Assembly: GCA_029962745.1 (NCBI GenBank)
Contig: CM057161.1
Location: 3,995,521 to 4,059,520 of the forward strand
Direction: 5' to 3'
DNA: 64,000 nucleotides
Source: Echinometra lucunter
Lineage: Eukaryota; Echinodermata; Echinoidea; Camarodonta; Echinometridae
Shown here: in pieces, positions 21,280 through 31,623 of the stretch
Numbering within the stretch: the first letter of the stretch is position 1
How the letters are laid out: each line of letters opens with the position of its first letter
Notes under the pieces: generated by a model
Database searches by the model: none
Told to the model about the DNA's origin: nothing
Seen by the model: the letters and a program-made list of their open reading frames with translations, nothing else
Program-made: the position numbers and the translations under genes

Positions 21280-21403
21280 GTCCATAAAATGCTTGATTTT
21301 TATTGCCCTCGAACTTTTGGTACTCCAGCAATATAGAAGAATGGAAGCTCAAGCCTATTGGTTGGATAGTGAACATAAAAAGATCATGAACCCACCTGTA
21401 TAG
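21280..21403 (+). CDS. Possible terminal exon of the OB-fold gene
   Basis: A strong acceptor (TACTTTTCTTTGCCAG) precedes 21280. Completing the split codon left by exon 3 with one base gives an open frame of 41 codons: ESIKCLIFIALELLVLQQYR, then RMEAQAYWLDSEHKKIMNPP V and TAG at 21401. Phase fit and composition support it, but an open run of this length can arise by chance. AATAAA at 22180-22185 could be its polyadenylation signal. Confidence 0.4.
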
Positions 21404-22620
21404 TCATGATACCTGACCACCCTTGCAAATGTGAAAATAGGTCATGTTTAATATCACCCTATGATTTGGCTTCATGTACAGGGTGACTTTGGACATCGGA
21501 AGGAGTACCAAATGTGTGACAGCTACATAACTATTCATTTACTATTTTCAATATTTAGGCTTATAAGAATTCAAAATATCAAATTTAATTACAAAATCTT
21601 GAAAAAAGTACGAAACCAAGAGTCTGTTAATGCTCCTTTAAGTTCTTACATGCTTATTGTTAGCATAATTTTGAAGCTAAAATACCACCACAAAAAATGT
21701 ATGTACAAGTTGTACTTGTAAGTCATTATTTGGTGGTTGTTGAAAAAAAATGAACAGGTTGAAGTTGTTAAAAAAAATTTAATAACTGTATTGTACTCCA
21801 AAGTTCCCCATAAGGAGGTTTATTTTAGACAATCAGCAATTCCAGTAAACATGTAATTTCTATAAAACAAAATTTTCAATGAAGATTTCATTCTCATTGA
21901 TTTACGAAGAGTATGACTTATGATATTCGACAAATGGCACATGTGTTTGAAGATCGATATTTATCATGTCTTCTTATTATTAGTCCAATTTTAACCATAA
22001 TATTTTTTTGAATTACTTTACTTTCAAAAGCTACATGTTCATCTCAAACTCAAAGAAGTAGTAAATACATGTATTTTGAAATGAAACTTATTTAGGAAAT
22101 GAAGATGATATTATATCTGAAATTGAGATGATTGAATTAACCTATTGTAATTGATGCAATGTATGTAAGGCATCAACAAAATAAATGTAACATCAAGTAG
22201 ACTGAAGACATCTTTTTATAAAGTCTTTCCTATTTTTCATATCCGAGTCTATCTTCCCACAATACCAGCAAACAGTATTAATTCTGAAAAAACAGTCATT
22301 CTTCTCTAAACAATTTTATCTTTTCATACTATCCTTACTAGACCACATGATTTTACAATACAAACTCAACATTCAAATGTGGAAAACTAGCTCTATTGTC
22401 TGAACATGGCCTCTTAAATATGGGGAAAGTGATATCAAAACCATCCAACTGTTCTACAGCGGGAAAGTCAAGAAGTAGCAATATTGCTGCAACTTGTACA
22501 GCATCTATGGAAAAAAGAAAAGAACAAGAAAAAATCTGAACCTATAATATGCCTTAATAATTTAAGAATGTTATGCAGTGACTTACAGGTAGAGCTTGAA
22601 GGAGAGGATGATGATCAGAT
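21404..22620. other. Putative 3' UTR and intergenic sequence
   Basis: No open frame with support. AATAAA at 22180-22185 follows the stop by about 780 bp. Otherwise nothing seen. Confidence 0.4.
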
Positions 22621-23450
22621 CACAATTTAAATCAACGTGATTTAAATCTGCCAACCCTGTGTATATGGTTTTTAAAAAAATCAGTGTTTTAAATCACTTC
22701 CATTGAAGCATGTACAAGTCACTGACAAATTGTTCAAGGCAGTTTTCATTCTTCAAATCAACTGAAAAATCTTTGAATTAACTTTATATCAACTGTAAAA
22801 CTGACAGTGACTTAAAAGGTGTATAAAAGAAAGCTTTTTTCAATAATCAAATTGGAACTGTACTACATTATGTTAATGTAATTTTTTACATATTCTTTAA
22901 AACATCAATTGTATGATAAATGCAACAAGAAAAAATAAGCATGTTAAATCTGTTGATTACATGATTATTTTTCATTTTAATTGGCGGAAGTAATTTATGT
23001 GAAGGATCAAAATTTGAAAGTTGCTAACAAACCTTTTCTCATTGACTTTTATATATTTTTTCACAAACTGCTCTCTGGAAAGTCTTGGATTGTGTGATAA
23101 ATGATAAGAAAGAAATAAGAAACTTGTTTCACTATTAATAACTGACAAACAATTTAAAATTTCAGAAGAAGAGCTTGACATTTACAAAAAATGGGGTAAC
23201 TGTTGACGACATACATCTTTAGTTTTTAAGGAATTAGCTGATTCTATTGACTTGATTTTCATTTGTTTTACGTAGATAGAAAGGTTTCATTGATTTTGTG
23301 TTGATATAAGGTTAATTCAAATTTTTTCAGTTAATTTGAAGATTTGAACAATTTGTCAGTGATTTGTACATGCTTCAATGGAAGTGATTTAAATCACTGA
23401 TTTTTTTTTTTTTTAAATCATGGTGATTTAAATCAATGTGATTTAAATCC
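22621..23450. mobile_element. MITE with 130-bp TIRs rich in TGATTTAAATCA
   Basis: About 830 bp. The left end (ATTTAAATCAACGTGATTTA...CTTCCATTGAAGCATGTACA) is the inverted copy of the right end for about 130 bp. The palindrome GATTTAAATC repeats in both termini. No coding capacity. Confidence 0.75.
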
Positions 23451-23559
23451 ACCAAGCCTGAAATAAAGATAACTATTATTTCTATATTTGAAGGTAATAA
23501 AAAACACAAGTAAAGAATAAAAAAGACAATACTAGAAACAAAATAAATAATAGACTAGA

Positions 23560-23955
23560 CCTCTAGACTCTATATATTTTAATAGAGAGAAGGGAAATAA
23601 ACCTGTACAGTCATTGGCGACAATACATCATGAACATGACGGACAAAGAAAGTGGACAAAATAAACAACCCCTCATTCTACCCTTCACAATAGTTCTGGT
23701 AGTCAAAAGAACATCCCTTCACTGCTATATTGTCTAAAATATTTGGAACAGGTGTCACATGCATATTCACCTGGAACTACATGATTAAACCTATACTAGC
23801 TGTGAAGGGATGTTCTTTTGACTACCAGAACCATTGTTTGTGAAGGGTAGAATGAGAGGTTGTTTATTTTGTCTGCTTTCTTTGTACTCCATGTTCATAG
23901 TGATAGTCATATATCAATGATTGCCACTCAACCTAACGAAAGATGAAGAAGAAGC
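23560..23955 (+). mobile_element. 3' end of an upstream LINE copy, split by a MITE
   Basis: 23592-23625 (GGGAAATAAACCTG then TCATTGGCGACAATA) and 23904-23955 (AGTCATATATCAATGATTGCC then AACGAAAGATGAAGAAGAAG) match the single block at 30.05-30.14 kb that ends the next LINE. Between them, 23625-23903 is an inverted-repeat element (arms about 95 bp, GGACAAAGAAAGTGGACAAA and complement). So a 5'-truncated relative lies directly ahead of the main LINE and has a MITE in its terminal hairpin. Confidence 0.55.
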
Positions 23956-24820
23956 CTCGGCAAGCCGCAAGCGCTAACGCGATCCGAGTGTTTTCAGTGA
24001 GAGCCTGGCAGAAATGTCTGCACTTCACCAACCGCCACAACGCCCTGTACATATTCTCCGCCGGTAGGGACATTTACCTACACAAGAACCAACAATACAC
24101 GGCGAGTACCCCGGTAGTCGCTGCCCGGGTACCGTACTCGAATGCCGGAGAAACAATTGACGGGCGCATTTTAGGGTGCTTTAAATTCCTCATGACATGT
24201 CAACGCTATGATTACAATTACACGCATGTGGGCCATCGTCAGCCCAGGCCATGCCATAATTTATAGACACACGTGACTATGTCTATAGCTCTAACATTTA
24301 GACCTTATTTTTACTGGCAGTTCTTCTTTCTGCCTAGACGGAGCTGCGAAGCAACGTGACAGCATTTTACAGCATTTTCGAGTTTCGTACTTCATATTTC
24401 GAGTTTTATATTTCGGATTTTGGTTCTCGATAGTAGGAAGCATCAATTGCAGACCAAGCTGGAACATTTTCTGAGTAAGAAGACATTTTGTGGGCTTTTC
24501 AAGCACTCAGCACTTAACCCTTAGTTTGCACGGTCCCTTAACTAACACACGTGTATTCAATTTTCCCGCCTATCCCCTTACATCCAATCATGGCTTTGGG
24601 TTCTATTTCAGAACTCGAGCAGATGGTAAGTGCATGACGAGGATCGAGGAACATCAATGGGTAGTAAATCAAAAAACTGTCCGCAAAAAAAGCACTCACC
24701 ATCAGCCTGAAAAAAGAAAAAGACAGGAAAGCGTAGAATTCAAATAGAAAATCTCAGTCAAAATGATTCGGCTTCAGACTCTGATAACACTACTATATAT
24801 CGTACTCCTATAGACAAGCA
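23956..24820 (+). other. 5' region of the I/Nimb-like LINE
   Basis: GC-richer than its surroundings, with partial open frames (23943-24266, 24490-24747) that lack recognised motifs. It probably includes the 5' UTR of the LINE; the exact 5' end is not visible. Confidence 0.4.
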
Positions 24821-26020
24821 ATGGATAGATCTACGGATTACAAGCTATATATAGCACCCATAGACAGGCAGAAGAATCTGAAAAACCTCAACCCACTGAA
24901 AATTTCGAAGGTTATAAGAGAGGCATGCAATAACCAACCAGCAGAATTCATCAAACCTATTAGTTCAGGACTATTGGTAAAATGTAAGAACATCAAACAA
25001 ATGAGGGCGATATTACAGATCCAATCGATAGACAACATACCTGTTAAAGTCTCTGAAAGTAGGAAAGGGATCCAAGGAGTCATATACGGAGTCCCCCTTG
25101 AAATTACAGAAGAAGAGTTACTACAAAAACTCAGAACTCAGAATGTAACAGCAGTTAAGAGAATCGTTAAAAGAGATAAGAGGAATATTGATAACCAAGC
25201 AGAGGGAGCTGGTGAAGGCCAGTCGATTTATATCCCTATGAGAAGTGTTATACTGACTTTCCAAAAGAAAGGCCTCCCTGACAATGTCAATCTATGTTTT
25301 CAGATCTTCCCGGTTAACATAATTAAGTTGTATGTCCCCCAAATCAAGAGATGCTTTAAGTGTCAACGATACGGGCATACGGCCGACATATGCAAATCCA
25401 AAATGAGGTGCGTTAGATGTGGTGAGCACCACACTTTCCAAGAATGTCCAAACCAAGAATCGCCTAAATGTCCTAATTGTGGTGGGAACCACTCTGGTGC
25501 ATATCATGGTTGCGAACAAGCAATCAAGGCAAAACAAGTTCAAGAGATCAAAATCACCCAAAAACTGACATACACAGAAGCGTCTCAAATTTGGATGACA
25601 CAACAAAGTAAACAACCGGACATAGAAGATCCCAGAGCAAAACATCAACCCAACCCTAAATCTAAGATCCAAATCACTAGCCAAACACCTGATGTTCAAA
25701 GTACTAAAGGCAATCATTTCGATATGTCCTCTGACCTAGAATCTCGTCAACCTACCACCTCTAGTTCAGTTAGGGATCCCCCAATCTCTCAGGCTACAGT
25801 AACTAACATTCCAACTAAACAACAAACAGAAACCAACAGCAGACCGAAAGTGAGGGTCAATTCCCTCTCATTTGCTAAAGACGAACAAATTCTGGAATTT
25901 ATATTTGAACTAGTCCAGTCACTTACAGGGAAAACCCCCGAAGTAATCAGAGCCCTCGTTCTGCCAGCTTTCGGGCGATTTCAAGAAAAAAGTCAAGGAT
26001 TACGAGAAAATGGCTGCTAG
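24821..26020 (+). CDS. LINE ORF1 (gag-like, three zinc knuckles)
   Basis: 399 codons without a stop. Residues about 60-170 hold an RRM-like gag region (IQGVIYGVPLEITEEELLQK). At about 178-226 are three tandem Cys/His knuckles: CFKCQRYGHTADIC (CX2CX4HX4C), CVRCGEHHTFQEC and CPNCGGNHSGAYHGC. A hydrophilic Gln/Ser/Thr-rich tail follows. This is the layout of ORF1 in I, Nimb and Jockey-type non-LTR elements, which coats the RNA as a ribonucleoprotein. Its intactness contrasts with the broken ORF2 next to it. The next frame overlaps its end. Confidence 0.9.
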   Translation: MDRSTDYKLYIAPIDRQKNLKNLNPLKISKVIREACNNQPAEFIKPISSGLLVKCKNIKQMRAILQIQSIDNIPVKVSESRKGIQGVIYGVPLEITEEELLQKLRTQNVTAVKRIVKRDKRNIDNQAEGAGEGQSIYIPMRSVILTFQKKGLPDNVNLCFQIFPVNIIKLYVPQIKRCFKCQRYGHTADICKSKMRCVRCGEHHTFQECPNQESPKCPNCGGNHSGAYHGCEQAIKAKQVQEIKITQKLTYTEASQIWMTQQSKQPDIEDPRAKHQPNPKSKIQITSQTPDVQSTKGNHFDMSSDLESRQPTTSSSVRDPPISQATVTNIPTKQQTETNSRPKVRVNSLSFAKDEQILEFIFELVQSLTGKTPEVIRALVLPAFGRFQEKSQGLRENGC

Positions 26021-26660
26021 CCTTACCATAACTGCGGCCCTTTTTTTCCATACTTCAATGGAATGCCCAGGGGCACGGCACGGTCAAGAGCTTTGTTATC
26101 ACCTGAATAAAAATGAAAAATATGATATTTTATGCATTCAGGAAACTTGGTTCCATGACCATAGTACTTTCATTATTCCAGAATATACTTGTGTCTCCAG
26201 AAATAGAGATGGTCAACGTAAGGGGGGGGGGGGGGATGTGCCATTTATGTACATCACGGGGTGAATTACGAAGGTCTTTTTAACAATCCAAGTTTGGAAT
26301 TACAACAAGTTAATGTTTATATAGGCAACGAAAAAATTTTCAATAATTAATTTTTATAATCCATGTATAAGAAATTAAATGAATCTATTTTGAATGAACT
26401 ATTGAAGTTTGTGAACAAAAAAGACAAGATGATAATCACGGGGGACTTTAATGCACATAGTCCAATGAAATCACAATCAAAAAGAAATCACTTTTGAAGC
26501 AATAGATGAATTTAAGAAGAAGAAAGCGGAAGCCCAGCGAGTTCTCCGTCAAGCAGAAAGGGAATACTGGCAGGCTTTTTGTAAAAGACTAGACAGGTAT
26601 ACCCGAGTCGAAGATTTGGGCATGCATAAAACGGTTAAATGGAGTATCAACAAGGAAATC
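26010..26660 (+). pseudogene. LINE ORF2, endonuclease part (broken)
   Basis: APE-type endonuclease pieces in several frames: ILQWNAQG at 26041, YDILCIQETWF at about 26120 (catalytic Glu), a poly-G frameshift at about 26222-26234, and ITGDFNAHSP at about 26436-26465. The His-containing C-terminal part is missing, which indicates an internal deletion of a few hundred bases before the basic segment EFKKKKAEAQRVLRQAEREY. Confidence 0.8.
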
Positions 26661-28322
26661 TCAAAAATTGCCTATACTGGTTGATAATGGGCAGGATATC
26701 ATATCAACTCCAGAGAAAACGGAGGCCCTAGGGAAATTTTTCCAATCTTTGGGACTGAAAAATAAAGAAATCGCTCCCCAAACAATCCTGACAACAACGG
26801 GAAATTGTCCCTTCTTGAGAGATCACGTTATCAACGAAAACTTTTCGATGTATGAATTTCAAAAGGCTGTTAAAACCACAAAACGGACTGTGCCAGGACA
26901 GGACAATATCCAATACTATGAAAATATGCCCGAGAGAGCTAAAAACATTATGTTATATTTCATTAATAAAATTTGGGAAACAGGCGATATTCCACGTCCT
27001 TTAAAACACTCCATATTAGTTCCAATTCTAAAAGCAGGCAAGGATTCTAAAAATGTATCTTCTTATAGACCCATATCGCTCACGTCATGTTTTGCAAAAA
27101 CTATTGAGCGTATGATTAACGACAGATTACAATGGTACATAGAAAAGAATAATATATTACCGAATTTCTTGAGTGGTTTTAGAAAAGGGCGTAGTTCAAT
27201 TGACAACATTGTTCTTCTGGAAAATGACATACAAAGAGCATTAATTGTGGTGAGCATACGTTAGTAGTCTTTTTGGATGTGGAAAAGGCCTACGATAGTC
27301 TATGGGTCGAAGGATTGTTATTTAAACTCTTTCAATGTGGCATACAAGGAAGGATGCTCAATTTTTGCGTCAGTATTTAACAGAACGTACCTTTCAAGTA
27401 AGGATTTCTGATACAGAATCAAGTATATACGAAATGCATAATGGTTTACCCTAGGGTAGCGTTCTGAGACCCCTCCTATATAATGTGATGATGAGGGACA
27501 TTCCAACAGACCCAGACGTGTCCATATCCATGTATGCAGACGACTGCGCAGTTTGGAGGTCTAGTAAACATTTGGATATAAGTCGATTAAAAATCCAAGC
27601 TTATTTGGATAGATTATCCACTTGGTTTAAACAATGGGGCTTTAAACTATCTAATGAGAAAACTGTACCTGTACTATTTACGGAAAGTTCTAATATTCCC
27701 CAACCTGCTTTAAACTTGGATGGGAATATTCTAACATATAAACAGTCTCACTATGTTTTAGGAATGTTATTCGATAGTAATTGTCCTGGCATCCCCATAT
27801 AGATCATGTAGTTACAAGATGTAAACGAAAACTTAAAGGACGCTAGGTCGTGGGCTTTCATAGGGAATTGACACCCATTGGTTGCTTACCCAGGAACAGG
27901 TTGTTGTCCGTCACTGTGAGTTTTGTGACGAGCAGACATGCAATGGTCTGTATACTTCACCCTTTCCCCATATGGCAAAGTCATTATCTCACTTTCCCTG
28001 GCCCGATAATGCCCGAAGCAGGCCGAAGAATGTTCTGGTGGGACAGCTTGTTTTGCTGTGCTCCAGAAATGTAGCTCTGGGTAGCTCTATTACAGGTAGT
28101 TTTCACAAAGTCTGGTGTCAGCAAATTATGATCCATTTCCCGTGAAAGCCCACGACCTAACGTCTTTAACATACTACGTAGCTTGACAGGAACAAAATGG
28201 GGAAGCTTGTCAAAATCCCTTCTAATTGTTTATCGAGCACTTATCAGATCCCTTCTCGATTACGGGTGCCAAGCATACGATAGTGCAGCCCAAACTACTA
28301 AAAAGAGCCTAGACTCTGTGCA
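26661..28322 (+). pseudogene. LINE ORF2, reverse transcriptase part (broken)
   Basis: RT motifs in order: ILVPILKAGKDSKNVSSYRP at about 27015-27070; GFRKGRSSIDNIV; after a frameshift VVFLDVEKAYDSLW (catalytic Asp, about 27262-27303); NGLP-stop-GSVLRPLLYN at about 27440; and SMYADDCAVW (about 27525-27555) carrying the YADD box. The thumb region is split by a MITE at 27837-28165 and resumes in ILRSLTGTKWG. At least one stop, two frameshifts and one insertion make it inactive. Confidence 0.9.
27837..28165. mobile_element. TTAA MITE inside the LINE RT
   Basis: 329 bp flanked by TTAA (27833-27836 and 28166-28169). Ends are AGGACGCTAGGTCGTGGGCT and complement AGACGTTAGGTCGTGGGCT. Removing the element and one TTAA restores a continuous LINE reading frame (RKL-NILRS), so the boundary is exact. 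piggyBac-type target, no coding. Confidence 0.9.
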
Positions 28323-29486
28323 ATGTCAAGCACTAAGGATATGCGCGGGGGGTCTCCCGTAATAACGTCTTTATGTTCTCTACAGGTGGAAATGGGGGAG
28401 CTACCTCTAGACCTAAGAAGACAATTATTATCTAGTAAGTACAGACAAAGCATCGAAAGACACTTTGATCACCCACTAATAAGCCATACAGAACCATGCT
28501 GGCAATTTGAATACCTTAAAGGTAAAAAGGTTCGCAAACCGTTTGGATTTAGGTTACAGAGTAAGATGGGAAAAGAAATTATCGAAAAACTTTGTCCCTC
28601 TATTTTTCCACCATGGTTATTTTGTTCACCAATTATATCTACTGAATTAAGTTTACAAATAAAGAAAACTGACCACCCTATGGAATTACAGCAACAAAGC
28701 CTTGAATTGATAAACACCAAATGGTTGAATCAACTCCATATCTATACCGACGGTTCTAAATTACCTGATAATGGAGTTAGTTCATCTGCCTTTTATGTAC
28801 CATACTTTTTGATATATCGAGGGAAAAGATTATCTAACTTCACTTCGTCTTACAGGGCGGAATTGATTGCCATTCTTCTCGCTCTTGAATGGGTAGAAAA
28901 TATGGACATTTATACACGTGTTGTAATATTTAGTGATTCACTCAGTGTTCTTTTATCCTTGCAAAACCGAAACAATAAACCCATTATTAACGAAATATTA
29001 ACGATTACTACGAGGCTTAAATACTCAGGAATAGATATATATCTGGAATGGATCCCAGGACATTGCGGAATTATGGGCAATGAAATAGCAGACTCATGTG
29101 CAAAAACAGCTCTATTTAACAACATTGAAATACATAATAAAATAATACTTTCGGAAGTAAAGCAAATTATAGTTCGGAGTTCTAAACTACTCTGGCAAGA
29201 CAGGTGGAATCAAACAAATTCCAGTTTAAAAGAGCTGCAGCCATCTGTTACATCTACTTTCACATGTAATCTAGGTAGGCAACAAGAAATTATACTCCAT
29301 CGTCTTCGAGTTGGAGTGATTGGTCTCAATCATGATCTTTTAAGACTGGGTATTCATGCAACTGGTTTCTGTGATAGATGTCAACAGGTTGAAACTGTCC
29401 GTCATTACCTTATAGATTGCCCAAAATTCCTTATCGAGAGAGCGATGCTTCTATCTGAATTGAATGAACCAATGCAAGACAAATAA
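28323..29486 (+). CDS. LINE ORF2, RNase H and C-terminal zinc motif
   Basis: Open for 387 codons. The RNase H catalytic residues are visible in order: Asp in LHIYTDGSKLPDNG, Glu in SSYRAELIAILLALE, Asp in VVIFSDSLSVLLSL, and Asp in GHCGIMGNEIADSCAK. The end holds CDRCQQVETVRHYLIDC, a Cys/His motif. An RNase H after the RT separates this element from CR1/L2/RTE types and points to the I group (I, Nimb and relatives). It is the C-terminus of the broken ORF2 and has no start of its own. Confidence 0.9.
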   Translation: MSSTKDMRGGSPVITSLCSLQVEMGELPLDLRRQLLSSKYRQSIERHFDHPLISHTEPCWQFEYLKGKKVRKPFGFRLQSKMGKEIIEKLCPSIFPPWLFCSPIISTELSLQIKKTDHPMELQQQSLELINTKWLNQLHIYTDGSKLPDNGVSSSAFYVPYFLIYRGKRLSNFTSSYRAELIAILLALEWVENMDIYTRVVIFSDSLSVLLSLQNRNNKPIINEILTITTRLKYSGIDIYLEWIPGHCGIMGNEIADSCAKTALFNNIEIHNKIILSEVKQIIVRSSKLLWQDRWNQTNSSLKELQPSVTSTFTCNLGRQQEIILHRLRVGVIGLNHDLLRLGIHATGFCDRCQQVETVRHYLIDCPKFLIERAMLLSELNEPMQDK

Positions 29487-30143
29487 CTGAGTATTTGAAA
29501 AGTAGTGATCCACAAATTCAAAGGGCTATCGTTCACAGAACGAAACGGCTCTCTGGGAAGGTGGGGTTTAACCCCCCTTTTCTCAGTAAAGACTAACTAA
29601 AGTGTATCTATGCTAAAACTACTTGTATTTATTCTTCTTGTGTATATAAGTCATGTAATAATGTATGAGTGATACTCATATGTGCATTTAATACTATCCT
29701 ACATTACTAACACAGCCCACAAGTGTTTTCATCTCATTGCTAGATATAATTATCCAAATTAAATGTCTGACCCATCAGTAAGCACAGGTACAACAGTGCC
29801 CCCACGTCTATGCATGAGTTACCTAGGTATGCCCGAAAAAAACGGTATGTACTGCTATTGGTAAGATTGCATCTATGAAAGGGCTGGGCAAGCGCTAGCT
29901 TGGAACTGAGCTGAAGTATGTGGTTATTATTATTTTTTTTCTTTCTTTTACTCATATTCATTTCTGAGTCTCGATTACAGATATGTATATAAATAGCTCA
30001 AAATATACTTGAAATTATATATAAATTGAAAGAGATAAAGAAAGAGAAAGAAATACTGAAGTGAATCCTTTATTTATAATGTCATTGGCAACAATAGTCA
30101 AATATGACTGATTGCCGATACCATACAACGAAAGAAGAAGAAC
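29487..30143 (+). mobile_element. LINE 3' UTR and terminal hairpin
   Basis: Noncoding 3' part. It ends with a hairpin, ATTGGCAACAATAGTCA paired with TGACTGATTGCCGAT, followed by AACGAAAGAAGAAGAAC. A second copy of this end lies at 23.6-23.95 kb. A conserved 3' hairpin is what a LINE RT would recognise (inference). Confidence 0.55.
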
Positions 30144-30609
30144 TGTATTCCTCATAACCCCACACAATGTCACAGAGCACTATGTCTCATGGCATTCATT
30201 TTCTAATGAACGAATTCATATGCAATCTATTACCCGAATTTGGATGAAATCGAACAAATAGTACCTCGATTATGGCTTCATCGATATCCAATGCCGTAGT
30301 CGAACTCGATCTCCCAGCTGCAGCATATATTGTATAAACAAAGACATTGAATTACAAGACAAATTACTCTCAGCTACTTCCGTACTACGTTTTGGCAAAG
30401 GTAAAATACTGCGCTTATAATAGACTCGATAAATTGCGTCCACCATTCATTTAACGTGTGAAAGATATCTAATCTATTCTTCATATTTTATATCTAAAAC
30501 TATGTTTTTAAAGCCTGATTTTTTTGCACAAAAAAGAGAATTATGGATAGTTAAAAGAACATTTCATAAAACATATGTAGAATTTTTAAATGGAAGATAA
30601 AATCCAAGT
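30144..30609. other. No feature seen
   Basis: AT-rich sequence without ORFs, repeats or sites that I can support. Confidence 0.5.
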
Positions 30610-31290
30610 GAAACTCCATGAGCCGTATCCTGGAATGAAAGCACTTGCTTCATCTAGGTCCCTGGTTCGAGCCCGGGGGGGGGGGGGGGGGCACTCGACC
30701 CCAAAAGTGGTAGGTATGTGCCGCGGGCGAGACAAAAAAAACGGGGGCTTTGGAATGGGCTTATTGTGAAAAGGAGGGTCTTCGGAACGGGCTTCAGAAC
30801 TACAAATGTTTGTGCAAACGGGGGTCTTGGAACGGTTCGCCTGTGTGTGAGTGCGTATGTATCCCTATGGAACGGGCATACGTGCATGCAGCTAGCCCGG
30901 CAGCACGGCCGCCGGGTGCGCTCGCGCAGAGGCGATGGTCGGACAGCGCTCAGCGGGCCGCTTTTCACCAAAAATGCAGCTCATTGTAGCGGATCAATGC
31001 GGCCGGAACGGCGTAACGAAAAATATGTGAAGCTTTGGAACGGATTTCTGTCTTCTTTTTTCTCGATAAGAAGAAAATGCCATGCTTTGGAACGGCTTTC
31101 TTTGTTCTTTTTCTCAATAAGATAAAAATGCTATGCTTTGGAACGGAAATTTGAGTGTAAAAATGGGGGTCTTCTCCGCGGCACATACCCACCACGCATT
31201 ATATACTGATCCCGGCGAGTGCCCCCCCCCCCCCTCCCCCGGGGGTTCGAGTCCAGAGGAAAGCTAGGGGCTATATTTTCCATTTGCTTT
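30610..31290 (+). mobile_element. tRNA-derived SINE interrupted in its B box
   Basis: The left piece (CCTGGAATGAAAGCACTTGC, then GGTCCCT and GGTTCGAG) and the right piece (GGTTCGAG then TCCAGAGGAAAG) together make a tRNA-like A/B-box promoter. The intervening 572 bp are an inserted element. The head resembles that at 61.26-61.35 kb. No cloverleaf closes, so this is a SINE-like relic, not a tRNA gene. Confidence 0.6.
30672..31243. mobile_element. TIR element with CCCGGG(G)nCACTCG ends and 8-bp TSD
   Basis: 572 bp. The ends are CCCGGGG(G-run)GCACTCG and its complement, flanked by the 8-bp duplicate GGTTCGAG (30664-30671, 31244-31251). Subterminal GGTAGGTATGTGCCGCGG is also inverted. Internally, CTTTGGAACGG is repeated at least six times with short spacers. 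No transposase. An 8-bp TSD suggests hAT-like mobilisation. Confidence 0.8.
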
Positions 31291-31623
31291 CTTTTTACCT
31301 TGTAAATTACTATGCCTTGACTAGATTACATATGCAGTCACAATCATTGTAATAAACTACCTTCATGCCTATATATTGCACTGCAGTAGTTTACAACCCT
31401 ATCATCTAAATAATTCTCTTAATCGTCGCGGAGGTCTCGCCATGAAAGTGAAAGAAAATTAAAGAAGACAGAAAGGAAGATTAAAAACAAAGGAAAACAT
31501 AAAGGAAGGACAGAAAAGATAGAAAAAAAAGCAATATTACCTCTAAACAAAAGAAGAAAAATAAAACAAGAAGGAAAGGAAAAGACGACTAAGAATGAAA
31601 TGTGGAAAGACAACGTAATCTGA
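31291..31623. other. Noncoding, A/G-rich
   Basis: 31440-31600 is A/G-rich (AAGGAAAG-like). No other feature. Confidence 0.5.

Noticed and set aside
25292..25717. 141-codon minus-strand frame
   Set aside because: Shadow of the zinc-knuckle ORF1.
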